Assembly (NCBI RefSeq): GCF_020423045.1
Contig: NZ_CP081943.1
Location: 5,208,001-5,272,000, forward strand
From: Pseudomonas sp. MM213
GTDB lineage: Bacteria; Pseudomonadota; Gammaproteobacteria; Pseudomonadales; Pseudomonadaceae
Reading direction: 5' to 3'
Length of the DNA: 64,000 nucleotides
The notes below the pieces were generated by a model. It did no database searches and was not told the origin of the DNA. It saw only the letters and a program-made list of their open reading frames with translations. Positions within the stretch are counted from its first letter, which is position 1. Each line of letters begins with the position of its first letter. A program made the translations under genes and the position numbers. Positions 9,821 to 19,173 of this stretch are shown in pieces.

Positions 9821-9835
9821 ATCAGGGCAGGCAAC

Positions 9836-9874
9836 AAAAAAGCCCGCAGACAATCACTTGTCTGCGGGCTTCTT
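9836..9874 (-). terminator. Terminator of the AhpA-like gene
   Basis: 13-bp perfect stem (9841-9853 with 9858-9870), TCAC loop; the A-run at 9836-9841 becomes a T-run for transcription from the right, matching the gene that ends at 9896. Confidence 0.85.
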
Positions 9875-9895
9875 CACATCCGGGCTTAAGGCTGC

Positions 9896-11416
9896 TTACG
9901 CCCGACGCTCATGCATCCGCGCCAACTGCCGCTCCAGCATCGACGGATAAGGCTCCATCAACCGCTCCACGCAGCACGCACCCTCAGGGCTGGCAATCGG
10001 GCGGATCCGCGCGCGCTGGCGAATCAGCGCGTCGTCACTGATCTTGCGCTCCACCAGCAGCAGATTGCGGCTGTGTTGCGACAGGGCCAGGGCGTCCTGG
10101 GCGGTTTCGGTCAGCAACAGGTCGATCTGGCTCAGACCGAACAGCTCATCACCCAAGGTCACGCCCAGCTGCAATTGCAGGGTGATGCCGCTGTCGGCGA
10201 CTTCGATCTGCAACTGATGGCCCAGGGCTCGCAGCAACTCGCCGCAGCAGATGGCGTTGGTCAGGTAGTCGTCGCCGCTGTCCTCGGTGTGGAACACCAT
10301 CAGCGTGCTGCCATCGTTCAGGCTGTGCAGTTCGCCCTCATAGAGCGAGGCTGCCTGATCGAGGCAATCGCGATAACGTTTGAGCAGTTCTTCCAGGCGC
10401 GCCCGTGGCAGGCGGCGCAATTGATCCTGGGCGCCCAGTTGCACGGCCAGCACTGCGCTGTGTTGCGGCACGTTCGATACCGGCGCTCTGGCTACTGGTT
10501 TCGCGACTGTCGATTCGTCACGCAAATCGGCGAACGCATCGTCGTCATCTTCGTCTTCGACGGTGCTGACGATGTGCCGTGGCGCAGGTTTGAGGCTGGC
10601 GACAGGCTTGGTCTCGTCGAAACTCGGGTCGCGCAGGTTGCGCACTTCGAAGGACGGCTCGGCGTCATCGTCGTAATCGACGTCGTCGAACTCAGGTTCC
10701 GGTGCGGGTTCAGGCTCGGCCGGTTCCGGCGCGAAGTTGGCGTGCAGCTGGCGAGCCAGGTCGCCGATTTCATCCTGGCGGTCGGTGGCCGGGGTGTATT
10801 CGTCGATGTTGCGCAGCCACACGCGCAATTGCAGCAGCGGCGTGGAGATGTGCCGACCCAGGCGCAGGCTCAAGGCCAGGGACAGTGCCAACAGAATTGC
10901 ACTCAAGATGCCCATGCTTTGCAGGCTGATGGTCATCGGCTGCTGGAATTGATCCATGTCCAGGCTGATGCGCAGTTGCCCGGCGGTCACGTCCTGGAAG
11001 GTGATCTTGCTCTGGTACATGCCCTCGGCTTCGCCCAGCAGGCCGTGCTTGGGACGCTGACCGGCTTCGGCGAGGATGCGGTTGTCCACGCTATAAATGG
11101 CGGCGTGGGCCACCAGCTTGTTCTTGGTCAGGTTGTTGAGCAGCACGTTGAGGCTGAGGATGTCGTTGGACACCAACAGCTCCGTGGCGGACGTGGCGGT
11201 CTGCGTGGTCAGGCTTTCGCCCAGCGCATCTGCCTGCTCGTGCATGGCCTGCTTGAACTGCAAACCCATCACGCAGGCGTAGATCACCAGGGCCAGAGCG
11301 ACCAGGATCACGTTATGGCTGGCGATGCGCAATGCAATCGGTACACGGCGGTGGCGCAGTGCACGGAAGATCAGCAGAAAGAAGTTATCGGTTTTAACTG
11401 GCGTGGGCCGGTTCAC
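9896..11416 (-). CDS. AhpA/YtjB (Smp)-like membrane protein
   Basis: A 506-residue inner-membrane protein with two membrane segments (about 34-54 and 164-186) that enclose a periplasmic loop with SATELLVSNDILSLN, typical of the Smp/YtjB family. A HAMP-like stretch follows, then a long acidic and proline-rich linker (about 233-310) rich in Glu, Asp and Pro, and a C-terminal cytosolic domain that resembles a degenerate cyclase fold (LGVTLGDELF). The function is unknown; in E. coli and Pseudomonas the gene is a divergent neighbour of serB, as here. The start is a GTG at 11416; the terminator follows at once. Confidence 0.8.
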   Translation of the reverse strand: MNRPTPVKTDNFFLLIFRALRHRRVPIALRIASHNVILVALALVIYACVMGLQFKQAMHEQADALGESLTTQTATSATELLVSNDILSLNVLLNNLTKNKLVAHAAIYSVDNRILAEAGQRPKHGLLGEAEGMYQSKITFQDVTAGQLRISLDMDQFQQPMTISLQSMGILSAILLALSLALSLRLGRHISTPLLQLRVWLRNIDEYTPATDRQDEIGDLARQLHANFAPEPAEPEPAPEPEFDDVDYDDDAEPSFEVRNLRDPSFDETKPVASLKPAPRHIVSTVEDEDDDDAFADLRDESTVAKPVARAPVSNVPQHSAVLAVQLGAQDQLRRLPRARLEELLKRYRDCLDQAASLYEGELHSLNDGSTLMVFHTEDSGDDYLTNAICCGELLRALGHQLQIEVADSGITLQLQLGVTLGDELFGLSQIDLLLTETAQDALALSQHSRNLLLVERKISDDALIRQRARIRPIASPEGACCVERLMEPYPSMLERQLARMHERRA

Positions 11417-11551
11417 TTGAGCTCGGCTCTTTTGTCCGTGAAGTTGACGCGCAGTATAGCGACAGGCCCTAGACCGGCAAAGCGCTCACGGTGCCCGATG
11501 GTCACTGAAAGTGGGTAGAATGCGGTTTTTTTCCACCTGCGGGGGTGCGCC

Positions 11552-12766
11552 TTGCGCGAAATCGTCCTGATAAACATCACTGGTGAGGACCGTCCGGGTC
11601 TGACCGCGGCCATTACCGGCGTTCTGGCCCAGGGTGGTGTGAACATTCTCGACATCGGTCAGGCGGTGATCCACGACACCTTGTCGTTCGGCATCCTGGT
11701 TGAAATTCCTGACACCGAGCAAGGCAAGTCGGTGCTCAAGGACATCCTGTTCAAGGGCTATGAGCTTGACCAACAGGTGCGTTTCACGCCGGTGTCCGAA
11801 GAGGATTACCAGCAATGGGTCGGTAATCAGGGCAAAAAACGCCACATCGTGACGCTATTGACCCGCAAAGTGACTGCCGGGCAATTGCAGGCCGTGAGTT
11901 CGATCACCGCCAAATATGGCCTGAACATCGACCACATCGATCGCCTGTCCGGGCGCATGCCGCTGGATACCCCGGCCGATAAAGGCAAGGGCTGCATCGA
12001 GTTTTCCGTGCGTGGCGAAGCGGCGGATCCGCAAGCGCTGCGAGCGGAATTCCTCAGCGTCGCCCAGGAATTGAACGTCGACATCGCCTTCCAGGAAGAT
12101 TCGCTGTTCCGCCGCAACCGTCGTCTGGCGGTGTTTGACATGGACTCGACGCTGATCGAAGCCGAAGTCATCGACGAACTGGCCAAGGCGGCCGGTGTGG
12201 GCGATCAGGTTTCGGAGATTACCGAGCGGGCGATGGCCGGCGAGCTGGATTTCCGTGCCAGCTTCAAGGAGCGCCTGGCGTTGCTCAAAGGGCTGGATGT
12301 CAGCGTGCTGGATTCGATCGGTGCCTCGCTGCGCCTGACCGAAGGCGCCGAAACCCTGTTCGCCGAACTCAAGCGTCTGGGCTACAAGACCGCGATTCTG
12401 TCGGGCGGCTTCACCTACTTCGCCAAGCAATTGCAGGCCAAGCTGGGCATCGACTACGTGTTCGCCAACGAGCTGGAAGTGGTCGATGGTAAGGTCACCG
12501 GCGTGGCGGTCGAGCCGATTGTCGATGCGCAGCGCAAGGCGGATCTGCTGAAGGAGCTGGCGCACAAGGAAGGCTTGCGTCTGGAGCAGACCATTGCGGT
12601 CGGCGACGGCGCCAACGATTTGCCGATGCTGGCGATTGCCGGGCTGGGCGTGGCATTCCGCGCCAAGCCGCTGGTCAAGCAATCGGCGAAGCAGGCGATC
12701 TCCACGTTGGGGCTGGATGGCGTGCTGTATTTGCTGGGTTTTCGGGATCGTGACGGGCAGCTCTGA
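11552..12766 (+). CDS. serB: Phosphoserine phosphatase
   Basis: Last step of serine biosynthesis: phosphoserine to serine. The 404-residue protein carries two N-terminal ACT-like regulatory domains (about 1-80 and 97-175; the first starts IVLINITGEDRPGL) and a HAD phosphatase domain with D196-M-D198-S-T200, the SGGFTYF motif of the second phosphate-binding loop, and GDGANDLPM with the metal-binding Asp residues (about 346-354). The start is a TTG with GGGGGTG upstream. Divergent from the AhpA-like gene, followed by a REP doublet. Confidence 0.96.
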   Translation: MREIVLINITGEDRPGLTAAITGVLAQGGVNILDIGQAVIHDTLSFGILVEIPDTEQGKSVLKDILFKGYELDQQVRFTPVSEEDYQQWVGNQGKKRHIVTLLTRKVTAGQLQAVSSITAKYGLNIDHIDRLSGRMPLDTPADKGKGCIEFSVRGEAADPQALRAEFLSVAQELNVDIAFQEDSLFRRNRRLAVFDMDSTLIEAEVIDELAKAAGVGDQVSEITERAMAGELDFRASFKERLALLKGLDVSVLDSIGASLRLTEGAETLFAELKRLGYKTAILSGGFTYFAKQLQAKLGIDYVFANELEVVDGKVTGVAVEPIVDAQRKADLLKELAHKEGLRLEQTIAVGDGANDLPMLAIAGLGVAFRAKPLVKQSAKQAISTLGLDGVLYLLGFRDRDGQL

Positions 12767-12786
12767 GTCTTGTATTGACTGATAGG

Positions 12787-12861
12787 GCCTCTTCGCGGGC
12801 AAGCCTCGCTCCTACAGGTAATTGCGTACCCCCTGTAGGAGCGAGGCTTGCCCGCGAAGGC
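12787..12861. repeat. REP doublet (palindromic pair 3)
   Basis: Arms of the 'TTCGCGGGCAAGCCTCGCTC' class between the converging ends of serB and the PilZ-like gene; the loop is short (about 15 bp). Confidence 0.9.
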
Positions 12862-12887
12862 GTCACCGCCGATTTAACGTCGGGCCC

Positions 12888-14669
12888 TCAAAGCGTCTGC
12901 CACAACGAATCAAACTCCTCCTCGACACCAACCACGCCGCTCCCCGCGGCGTTGTCGTTTCTGGCCGCTTCCAACGACCGATACGCAAACTGATTGAAGC
13001 TGTTGGTACTCGACACCCGCCGATCCAGTCCGGCCCGGCGCTCCTCGCCGTTGGTGTTGATCAGCACCTTGTGGCCTTCCTGGAACGGCAGGCGTGGAGC
13101 GAGCAGGGTGGCCGGCAAATCTATCGCGCTGATGGCCGGCAGCAACAGGCCGCGCAGGTAGTGGCTGTGGTCGTCCCGGGTGCGCACCAGTTGCAGGCCG
13201 CAAGGTTCGGCGTATGGCGCGACTTGCTCGATGCCCATCTGCGTGCCGCCGCCGCGAACCTGGCGGATCCAGCGCACCACCGCAATGCTCCAGCCTGCGA
13301 CCGCCGTGTCCTCGATGCCGACCATCTCGCCAGCCTGTAGCTCGGCCGGCACTGCGTCAGGCCAGGCCAGGCAATAACCCCCCGGGCTGTGATTGATCAC
13401 GGGCAGGGCGTACGTCGGAAAGTGGCGGTTGCTGGCTTCGTGACTGTCGTCATTCTGCAGCTGCCGGTATTCGATTTCTTCGTAGGGCAGCAACGTGTCG
13501 GCGGTGCCGTGGGGCGCTGCGTCGAAGGCATGGCTCCATTGGTCCTTTTCCCGGAGCGCGGGCGATATCGCCGTGAACTGCGCACGGCGGGCGCCGGGGT
13601 GTTTCAGGATTTCGCTGAACGGGCGCTGCCCGCCCAGATAGAAGTGCAGCGCGCTCATGCCCACGCACAAGGTCAAGGTGCCTTGACTGGCGGTGCGCTG
13701 GAAACTGCGCTCGACCGCCTGCCCCCACGCGGCACTCAGGTGTTGCAGCGTATCCAGGCTCAGGCCTGCCGGCACCGGGAGTGGCGACTCGCCGTCGTTT
13801 TTTTCCAAATGGGTGTCGATGGCTGCGACCAGCGGCTGCGGATCGAACCCCAACAAACGCTCCTGTTGCCCGGGCCGGAATTTCGAGCGGTAACGCGGTC
13901 CGATGTCGAGTTCCGGGGCGATGGCAAACAATCCATCGGCCGGTGTTTCCGGTTGCAGCTTGATCAGTTTGCTCCACGGCTCCAGCACTTCGGCGAGCCG
14001 CGCGATCTGGTTCTGGCGCAGTTGATTGCAACGTGCGGCGCCCACTAGCAGGGCGACTACATACGACTGTTCAATGCTCAGGTTTTGCGTCTGGCTCGCC
14101 AATTCATCGCGCAGGTTCAGATGCTGCAGCCGTAGGCTAAAGGCGATTCGATATAGCTGGTGCAGCTCCAGCCACACGCCTTCCGGCACCGGGCAATAGA
14201 GTTGGGTGGCGCGGATCAGTGACCCGTTGAGGCAATGCATCGCCCGTTGCAACGCCTGGGCCAGCAGTGGCGCACGGTCCTTGCTGAAGCGCGGCGTGAT
14301 GCGCACGACGATCTGTTTGTAGCCGATCGCCAAGTGGCTTTGCAGCGCCTGGCAGAGGTTGGCGATCTTGCTTGAACGCTCGTCGAGGGCAATCGACTGG
14401 TGCAGGAAATGCCGCTCCAGGTGTTTGCAGACGTAATACACCTCGGGCCTTAGCAGTTCGAGCAATTGCAGGCGATTGTCGCTGGGTGTCAGCAGCTGGT
14501 TCAGTTCGCTCAAGCCTTGATAGAGCTGGCGTGCGGTTTCGCCGATGTTGGCTTTGGGCAGGTTGGCGATCCAGCGCTTGAGGTCGCGCGGGGTGGCTTC
14601 GCAGAACGACAGGCGCAACTGTGCGGGGACAGGGGCGCTCAGCAGAAGGTGGGGACTGGTCTCATTCAT
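12888..14669 (-). CDS. Conserved protein with C-terminal PilZ-like domain
   Basis: A 593-residue cytosolic protein that I recognise only as a conserved pseudomonad protein found near serB and psd. The first 300 residues are mainly helical (LRFCEATPRDLKRWIANLP-type start, long amphipathic helices). The C-terminal part (about 400-500) reads like a PilZ barrel: NHSPGG at about 424 fits the N/D-x-S-x-x-G signature and GGTQMGIE fits the following strand, but a convincing upstream RxxxR for cyclic-di-GMP is not obvious. The ATG at 14669 uses GGAG upstream; a TTG 18 bp earlier is part of that ribosome site. Whether it binds cyclic-di-GMP is open. Confidence 0.65.
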   Translation of the reverse strand: MNETSPHLLLSAPVPAQLRLSFCEATPRDLKRWIANLPKANIGETARQLYQGLSELNQLLTPSDNRLQLLELLRPEVYYVCKHLERHFLHQSIALDERSSKIANLCQALQSHLAIGYKQIVVRITPRFSKDRAPLLAQALQRAMHCLNGSLIRATQLYCPVPEGVWLELHQLYRIAFSLRLQHLNLRDELASQTQNLSIEQSYVVALLVGAARCNQLRQNQIARLAEVLEPWSKLIKLQPETPADGLFAIAPELDIGPRYRSKFRPGQQERLLGFDPQPLVAAIDTHLEKNDGESPLPVPAGLSLDTLQHLSAAWGQAVERSFQRTASQGTLTLCVGMSALHFYLGGQRPFSEILKHPGARRAQFTAISPALREKDQWSHAFDAAPHGTADTLLPYEEIEYRQLQNDDSHEASNRHFPTYALPVINHSPGGYCLAWPDAVPAELQAGEMVGIEDTAVAGWSIAVVRWIRQVRGGGTQMGIEQVAPYAEPCGLQLVRTRDDHSHYLRGLLLPAISAIDLPATLLAPRLPFQEGHKVLINTNGEERRAGLDRRVSSTNSFNQFAYRSLEAARNDNAAGSGVVGVEEEFDSLWQTL

Positions 14670-14759
14670 GCGGTGGACAAACTCCAACCGGGAAATGGGC
14701 AGTGAATGACCAGACTTTAGCAGCTATGACTAGGGCGCGCGCATTGCAATGCCTGTTCT

Positions 14760-14864
14760 CTGTAGGAGCGAAGCTTGCTCGCGAAGAGCCGGAGGACGCC
14801 GCGGATCATCAGACAGATCCCGGTTGGCATTGACGACCTTCGCGAGCAAGCTTCGCTCCTACAG
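14760..14864. repeat. REP doublet (palindromic pair 4)
   Basis: Perfect 27-bp inverted arms (14760-14786 and 14838-14864), core GAAGCTTGCTCGCGAAG, 51 bp apart, between the PilZ-like gene and psd. A different sequence class from pairs 2 and 3. Confidence 0.9.
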
Positions 14865-14879
14865 TAGAGCAGCGGTGGA

Positions 14880-15740
14880 TCAGGCTTTCGGCAGGCCCAT
14901 GCCCTGGCCCATCTGCACCGGCGAACCGGCCGCCAGTTCTTCAGCCCACTGCACTTGATCCGGGCCGAACAGCACAACAGCCGTCGAACCCAGTTTGAAA
15001 CGACCCAGTTCCGCACCTTTCTCCAGGTGGATCGGTGCACGGGCAGCTTCGTCGTAGCGGAAGGTTTTCAGCTCGCGTTTCGGTGGGGTCACCAGGCCAG
15101 CCCACACGGTTTCGATCGACGCCACGATCATCGCGCCCACCAGCACCACGGCCATCGGCCCGCGCTCGGTGTCGAAAATGCACGCCACACGCTCGTTACG
15201 GGCGAACAGTTCCGGAACGTTTTCCGCAGTGGTCTGGTTGACCGAGAAAATCCGCCCCGGAATGTAGACCATCTCGCGCAGCGTGCCGGCCAGCGGCATG
15301 TGCACGCGGTGGTAGTCCTTCGGCGACAGGTAAATCGTCGCGAAATCACCGCCCATGAACGGCGCGGCGTTGGCCGCGTCACCGCCCAGCAGTTCCAGCA
15401 CGCTGAAGCTGTGGCCCTTGGCCTGGAACACGCGGCCGTGCTCGATCGGGCCGAGCTGGCTGACCGCGCCGTCGGCCGGGCTGAGGATGGCGCCCGGGGT
15501 TTCGTCCAGCGGGCGAGCGCCGTCTTTCAGGGCGCGGGTGAAGAATGCATTGAAGTGCTCATAGGCGGTCAGGTCTTCGACCAGGGCCTGGGACATGTCC
15601 ACCTGATAACGCTTGGCGAACCACGCGGTGAACGCATTCTTGAACCAGCGCACACGGCATTCGGCGATGCAGCCGGCCAGTCGCGAGAGCAAGTGGTGGG
15701 GCAGCAGGTATTGGCTGAGGATAAACAAACGCTTATTCAT
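14880..15740 (-). CDS. psd: Phosphatidylserine decarboxylase proenzyme
   Basis: Makes phosphatidylethanolamine from phosphatidylserine at the inner membrane. The 286-residue proenzyme has the self-cleavage site L250-G-S252-T253; cleavage before Ser252 yields the pyruvoyl group. The charge-relay residues are in SPADG and the DYHRVHMP segment. The 33-residue alpha chain after the site is normal for proteobacterial type I enzymes. Start ATG with AAGGACAG upstream. It lies 18 bp after rhdA on the same strand, so both are likely on one transcript. Confidence 0.96.
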   Translation of the reverse strand: MNKRLFILSQYLLPHHLLSRLAGCIAECRVRWFKNAFTAWFAKRYQVDMSQALVEDLTAYEHFNAFFTRALKDGARPLDETPGAILSPADGAVSQLGPIEHGRVFQAKGHSFSVLELLGGDAANAAPFMGGDFATIYLSPKDYHRVHMPLAGTLREMVYIPGRIFSVNQTTAENVPELFARNERVACIFDTERGPMAVVLVGAMIVASIETVWAGLVTPPKRELKTFRYDEAARAPIHLEKGAELGRFKLGSTAVVLFGPDQVQWAEELAAGSPVQMGQGMGLPKA

Positions 15741-15758
15741 TAACTGTCCTTAAAAACC

Positions 15759-16574
15759 TTAAATCTCTACAGGCGTATCGGGATGGTTACCCCATTCGCC
15801 CCAAGAGCCGGCGTAGCCTTTGACCCGCGGATAACCGAGGGACTTGGCCACCAGATAGGTGAAGCCAGAACGGTGGTGAGTCTGGCAGTGGGTAATCACT
15901 TCTTTGTCTTTGCTGATCCCGAGTTGTTCGAGGATCTGCGGCATGTCCGTGCGGATGCGCAGGTTGCGCGTCCGGTCCATGCCCGCGGTCCATTCGAAAT
16001 TGACCGCGCCGGGAATGTGTCCGCCCTTGGCCGCCAGGACTTTCTCGCCGGAGTACTCCAGCGGCCCGCGCGCATCCCAGATCGCCAGGTCGGCGGCGCC
16101 GAGACGGCTTTGCAGGTATTCGCGGGTGGCGGTGGGTTCGTCGTGCAGGGTCAACGCAACCGGGCCGCCGACCGCGGGCGGGATCTGGATCGACATCGGC
16201 GAGCCTTCCGCCAGCCACGCCGTCAGGCCGCCGTCGACATAGTGATACTTGTGGTGGCCGATGACATCCAGCAGCCAGATAAAACGCCCGGCCCAACCGC
16301 CGCCTTCGTCGTCATACACAACGTAGACCGCATCGGGGTTGTGGCCCAGTTCACCGAACAACGCTTCGAGAGCCGCTTGCGGCGGCATCAGGCCCGGCGC
16401 CGGTGGCTGGCCGAGTTGCGTGCGTTTCGGATCGACAAAGCGCGCGCCGGGAATATGCCCTTCGGCATAGCGGGCGCTGCTGGTCAGGTCCACCAGAATC
16501 AGATCGCGGGCATCTAGTCGAGAGAGCAAGTCGCTCGGTTCGATCACCAGCGGCAAGCCAGAGAAGTCAGACAT
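15759..16574 (-). CDS. rhdA: Thiosulfate sulfurtransferase (rhodanese)
   Basis: Transfers sulfane sulfur from thiosulfate to acceptors such as cyanide. The 271-residue protein is a tandem rhodanese: an inactive N-terminal domain and a C-terminal domain with the active-site loop C230-Q-T-H-H-R, the exact loop of Azotobacter and P. aeruginosa RhdA. The ATG at 16574 has GGAGA at good spacing; a start six codons earlier lacks support. Psd follows directly downstream. Confidence 0.94.
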   Translation of the reverse strand: MSDFSGLPLVIEPSDLLSRLDARDLILVDLTSSARYAEGHIPGARFVDPKRTQLGQPPAPGLMPPQAALEALFGELGHNPDAVYVVYDDEGGGWAGRFIWLLDVIGHHKYHYVDGGLTAWLAEGSPMSIQIPPAVGGPVALTLHDEPTATREYLQSRLGAADLAIWDARGPLEYSGEKVLAAKGGHIPGAVNFEWTAGMDRTRNLRIRTDMPQILEQLGISKDKEVITHCQTHHRSGFTYLVAKSLGYPRVKGYAGSWGEWGNHPDTPVEI

Positions 16575-16613
16575 GTGAGGTCTCCAGAGCACAAAGGGGA
16601 GGATTGTAGCGGG

Positions 16614-18152
16614 TCATTGGCCGCGATGGCTAAAGGTGTGCAGGGCTTTCTCGATGCACTGCGCGGTTTTGCCAAAGGCTTGCACGGTAATTTCGGAGAA
16701 CGGCCCGCCGCCCTGGTCCGCCACCACGATCATGATCACGCGGCCGTTGTTGACCAGCGAGCGCAACAGCAGGTGTTCGCCACCGAACTGCGAGCGCAGG
16801 CTGGCCGGCAGCAGTGCCGAAAATTGTGCGTTGTTGGCCGGGGTCAGGCGTACCTGGGCTTGTTGCGAGAGCAGGCGTTGCAGCACGGTGCTTTGGCTGA
16901 CCACGAAATTCAGGCCAGCCGTTTCTTTCGGCAACCCGGCAATCTGGTGCACGCGCAGATTGGCGTGCGTGCGGTCGGCCATCAGGATCATCACCCGGCG
17001 CATGCCGCATGCAACCAGTGCATCGCGGGCCGAGTTGGTCAAGTGCATGGCATTGGTGAAACGACTCGGCTCCACCAGCAGCTCGGCGCATTGTTTGCGC
17101 CACTTGGCCAGGTCCTCGGCGGTCGGCGCCGGGGCTGGCAGCAAACCGGCGTGCACACGGTTCATGCCCTGCGGCCAGAGCAGCGCGACGGCGGGGTGCC
17201 AGAGGTCTGGCATGGCGTGCTGGCGCGCACTGTTGGCGGCCTGCTGGTGAAGTTGCTGCTGCACCTCGTCCATCGGCATTTGCAGGTAAAGGCTGGTCAG
17301 GTACTGCCAGCGTTCACTGTGCGGACAGTCCCAGGCGTGCTGTGCCGACAGCGCCAGACCGTTGGCCAGCAACACCGTGTTGGCCGGCTGATTGAGCCAG
17401 CGGCGCAACGTCGGATCGTCATCGAGACGGTTCTGCTGGCGCAATGGATGATCGCTGTCGCGCGCGATGCGCAGGACTTTCACCAGTTCCCGTTGCTCAT
17501 TGAGTAACAGCTTGTAACCCTGCTGCACCCAGTTCGGCAGGTGCCAGATTTCCACCAGGGCCTGACCGATTTCCAGCAGGCGTACGCCGAATAATTGTTT
17601 CTCGACTTTACGTGCGGACTCGCCCTTATGGATGACCCGCAGCTCCCATTCTTCGAGCAATTGCGGATGGGTCAACGCCAATGGCCACAACGGCGATAAA
17701 AACAGCAGGCTGCCCCAGTGGATGTCCTGCCACAGCCGCGCCAGGCGAGCGGCGAAAAAGCCGTTGGCCTGTTGCGTCGCGTGCTGGCTGATCATCTGCA
17801 ACTGGCGCAGGGCCACGGGAATGTCCGATTCCGGCATCGCGGGCAGCCGTGCGAGCAGTTCTTCGGTGCGCTTCAAACCGAGGCGATTGATCGCCACCTC
17901 AAGGTTTTCCGCAGGCTCGGTCATGCTGCCGTGGGTGTGCCGGTTGGCTTCACGAATCACGCTCAAGGCCAGGGCGGGGCTGTCCTGCATCAGCTCGGCG
18001 ATATCGCGCAACGAGCTGCGGTTATCGCCGATGGCCTTGCAGACCCGGTCATGACTGCCTTGCGGAACGGGCAGGTGCACGCCGTCCAGAAGCTTTACCC
18101 AGCCTTGGAGCGTGTTTGGTTTTGGAGTTGGAACGTTCGTTTCGTTAGCCAT
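16614..18152 (-). CDS. HDOD domain protein
   Basis: A 512-residue cytosolic protein with an HDOD fold in its first half (about 30-230; SLRDIAELMQDSPALALSVIREANR is the first helix pair), a domain related to HD hydrolases but usually without catalytic residues and often linked to signalling. The C-terminal third (about 330-510) looks GAF-like (MILMADRTHANLRVHQIAGLP, INNAQFSALLP region) and ends with LVNNGRVIMIVVADQGGGPFSE. The gene precedes rhdA by 39 bp and is divergent from motA. Its placement next to the stator genes in pseudomonads hints at a motility or signalling role; this is inference. Confidence 0.8.
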   Translation of the reverse strand: MANETNVPTPKPNTLQGWVKLLDGVHLPVPQGSHDRVCKAIGDNRSSLRDIAELMQDSPALALSVIREANRHTHGSMTEPAENLEVAINRLGLKRTEELLARLPAMPESDIPVALRQLQMISQHATQQANGFFAARLARLWQDIHWGSLLFLSPLWPLALTHPQLLEEWELRVIHKGESARKVEKQLFGVRLLEIGQALVEIWHLPNWVQQGYKLLLNEQRELVKVLRIARDSDHPLRQQNRLDDDPTLRRWLNQPANTVLLANGLALSAQHAWDCPHSERWQYLTSLYLQMPMDEVQQQLHQQAANSARQHAMPDLWHPAVALLWPQGMNRVHAGLLPAPAPTAEDLAKWRKQCAELLVEPSRFTNAMHLTNSARDALVACGMRRVMILMADRTHANLRVHQIAGLPKETAGLNFVVSQSTVLQRLLSQQAQVRLTPANNAQFSALLPASLRSQFGGEHLLLRSLVNNGRVIMIVVADQGGGPFSEITVQAFGKTAQCIEKALHTFSHRGQ

Positions 18153-18223
18153 GGTTGGACGCGATCATCGTCTGCATTACCTATGCCCGAAGTGGGCCAA
18201 ATTGGCTTTTCGCCTGAACTGGC

Positions 18224-18250
18224 TATAGTCTGGCGCAGTTTTGCCGATAA
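18224..18250 (+). promoter_or_regulatory. FliA (sigma-28) promoter for motAB
   Basis: TATAGTCT (18224-18231), 11-bp spacer, GCCGATAA (18243-18250). The flagellar sigma consensus is TAAAGTTT-N11-GCCGATAA: the -10 is identical, the -35 matches 6 of 8, and the spacing is exact. Transcription would start about 18258, 60 bp before motA. Confidence 0.8.
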
Positions 18251-18318
18251 GTAGAAGAAGAGATTTTTTAACTTCCGAATATGACCTTGAACCCGACTCA
18301 GTAAGTGCTCTCCTACCT

Positions 18319-19170
18319 ATGGCTAAAATAATCGGCATCATCGTCGTATTCGCGAGCGTGCTCGGCGGATACGTGCTTTCCCACGGCAAGATTGCCGCCC
18401 TGATTCAACCCTTCGAGGTGATGATCATCGGTGGCGCGGCCCTTGGTGCATTCCTCCAGGCCAACCCCGGTTACATGACCCTGCACGTGCTCAAGAAGTC
18501 CTTGAGCATGTTCGGATCGCGTTTCAATCACGGCTACTATCTTGAAGTGTTGGGGCTGATCTACGAGATCCTCAACAAGAGTCGCCGCGAAGGCATGATG
18601 GCCATCGAAGGCGACATTGAAGATGCCGCCGCGAGCCCGATCTTCGCCAAGTACCCGTCGGTGCTCAAAGACGAGCGCATGACCGCGTTCATCTGCGATT
18701 ACCTGCGCATCATGTCCTCCGGCAACATGGCTCCCCATGAGCTGGAAGGCCTGTTCGACATGGAACTCTACAACCTCAAGGAAGACCTCGAGCACCCGTC
18801 CCACGCGGTGAACGGCATCGCCGACGCCATGCCCGGTTTCGGTATCGTCGCGGCGGTATTGGGTATCGTGGTGACCATGGCGTCCCTGGGCGAAGGCGAC
18901 CAGAAGTCCATCGGTCTGCACGTGGGTGCGGCACTGGTCGGTACCTTCTTCGGTATTCTCGCGGCGTACGGTTTCTTCGGCCCGCTGGCCCACTCCCTGG
19001 CTCACGACGCCAAGGAAGAACTGAACGTCTATGAAGCCATCAAGGCCTCGCTGGTGGCTTCGGCTTCCGGCATGCCGCCATCGCTGGCGGTAGAGTTCGG
19101 ACGCAAGGTTCTGTACCCGGCGCACCGTCCTAGCTTCGCTGAGCTGGAACAAGCGGTTCGCGGTCGCTAA
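18319..19170 (+). CDS. motA: Flagellar motor stator protein MotA
   Basis: Proton-channel subunit of the flagellar stator. From the ATG at 18319 (MAKIIGIIVVFASVLGGYV) the protein has 283 residues, the length I recall for Pseudomonas MotA; the longer in-frame reading from 18241 lacks a membrane-compatible start. Four membrane segments are visible (about 2-21, 34-52, 170-190, 203-223) around the large cytosolic loop with the charged residues that meet FliG (conserved DERMTAFICDYLRIM). MotB starts 4 bp after the stop. Confidence 0.96.
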   Translation: MAKIIGIIVVFASVLGGYVLSHGKIAALIQPFEVMIIGGAALGAFLQANPGYMTLHVLKKSLSMFGSRFNHGYYLEVLGLIYEILNKSRREGMMAIEGDIEDAAASPIFAKYPSVLKDERMTAFICDYLRIMSSGNMAPHELEGLFDMELYNLKEDLEHPSHAVNGIADAMPGFGIVAAVLGIVVTMASLGEGDQKSIGLHVGAALVGTFFGILAAYGFFGPLAHSLAHDAKEELNVYEAIKASLVASASGMPPSLAVEFGRKVLYPAHRPSFAELEQAVRGR

Positions 19171-19173
19171 GTC

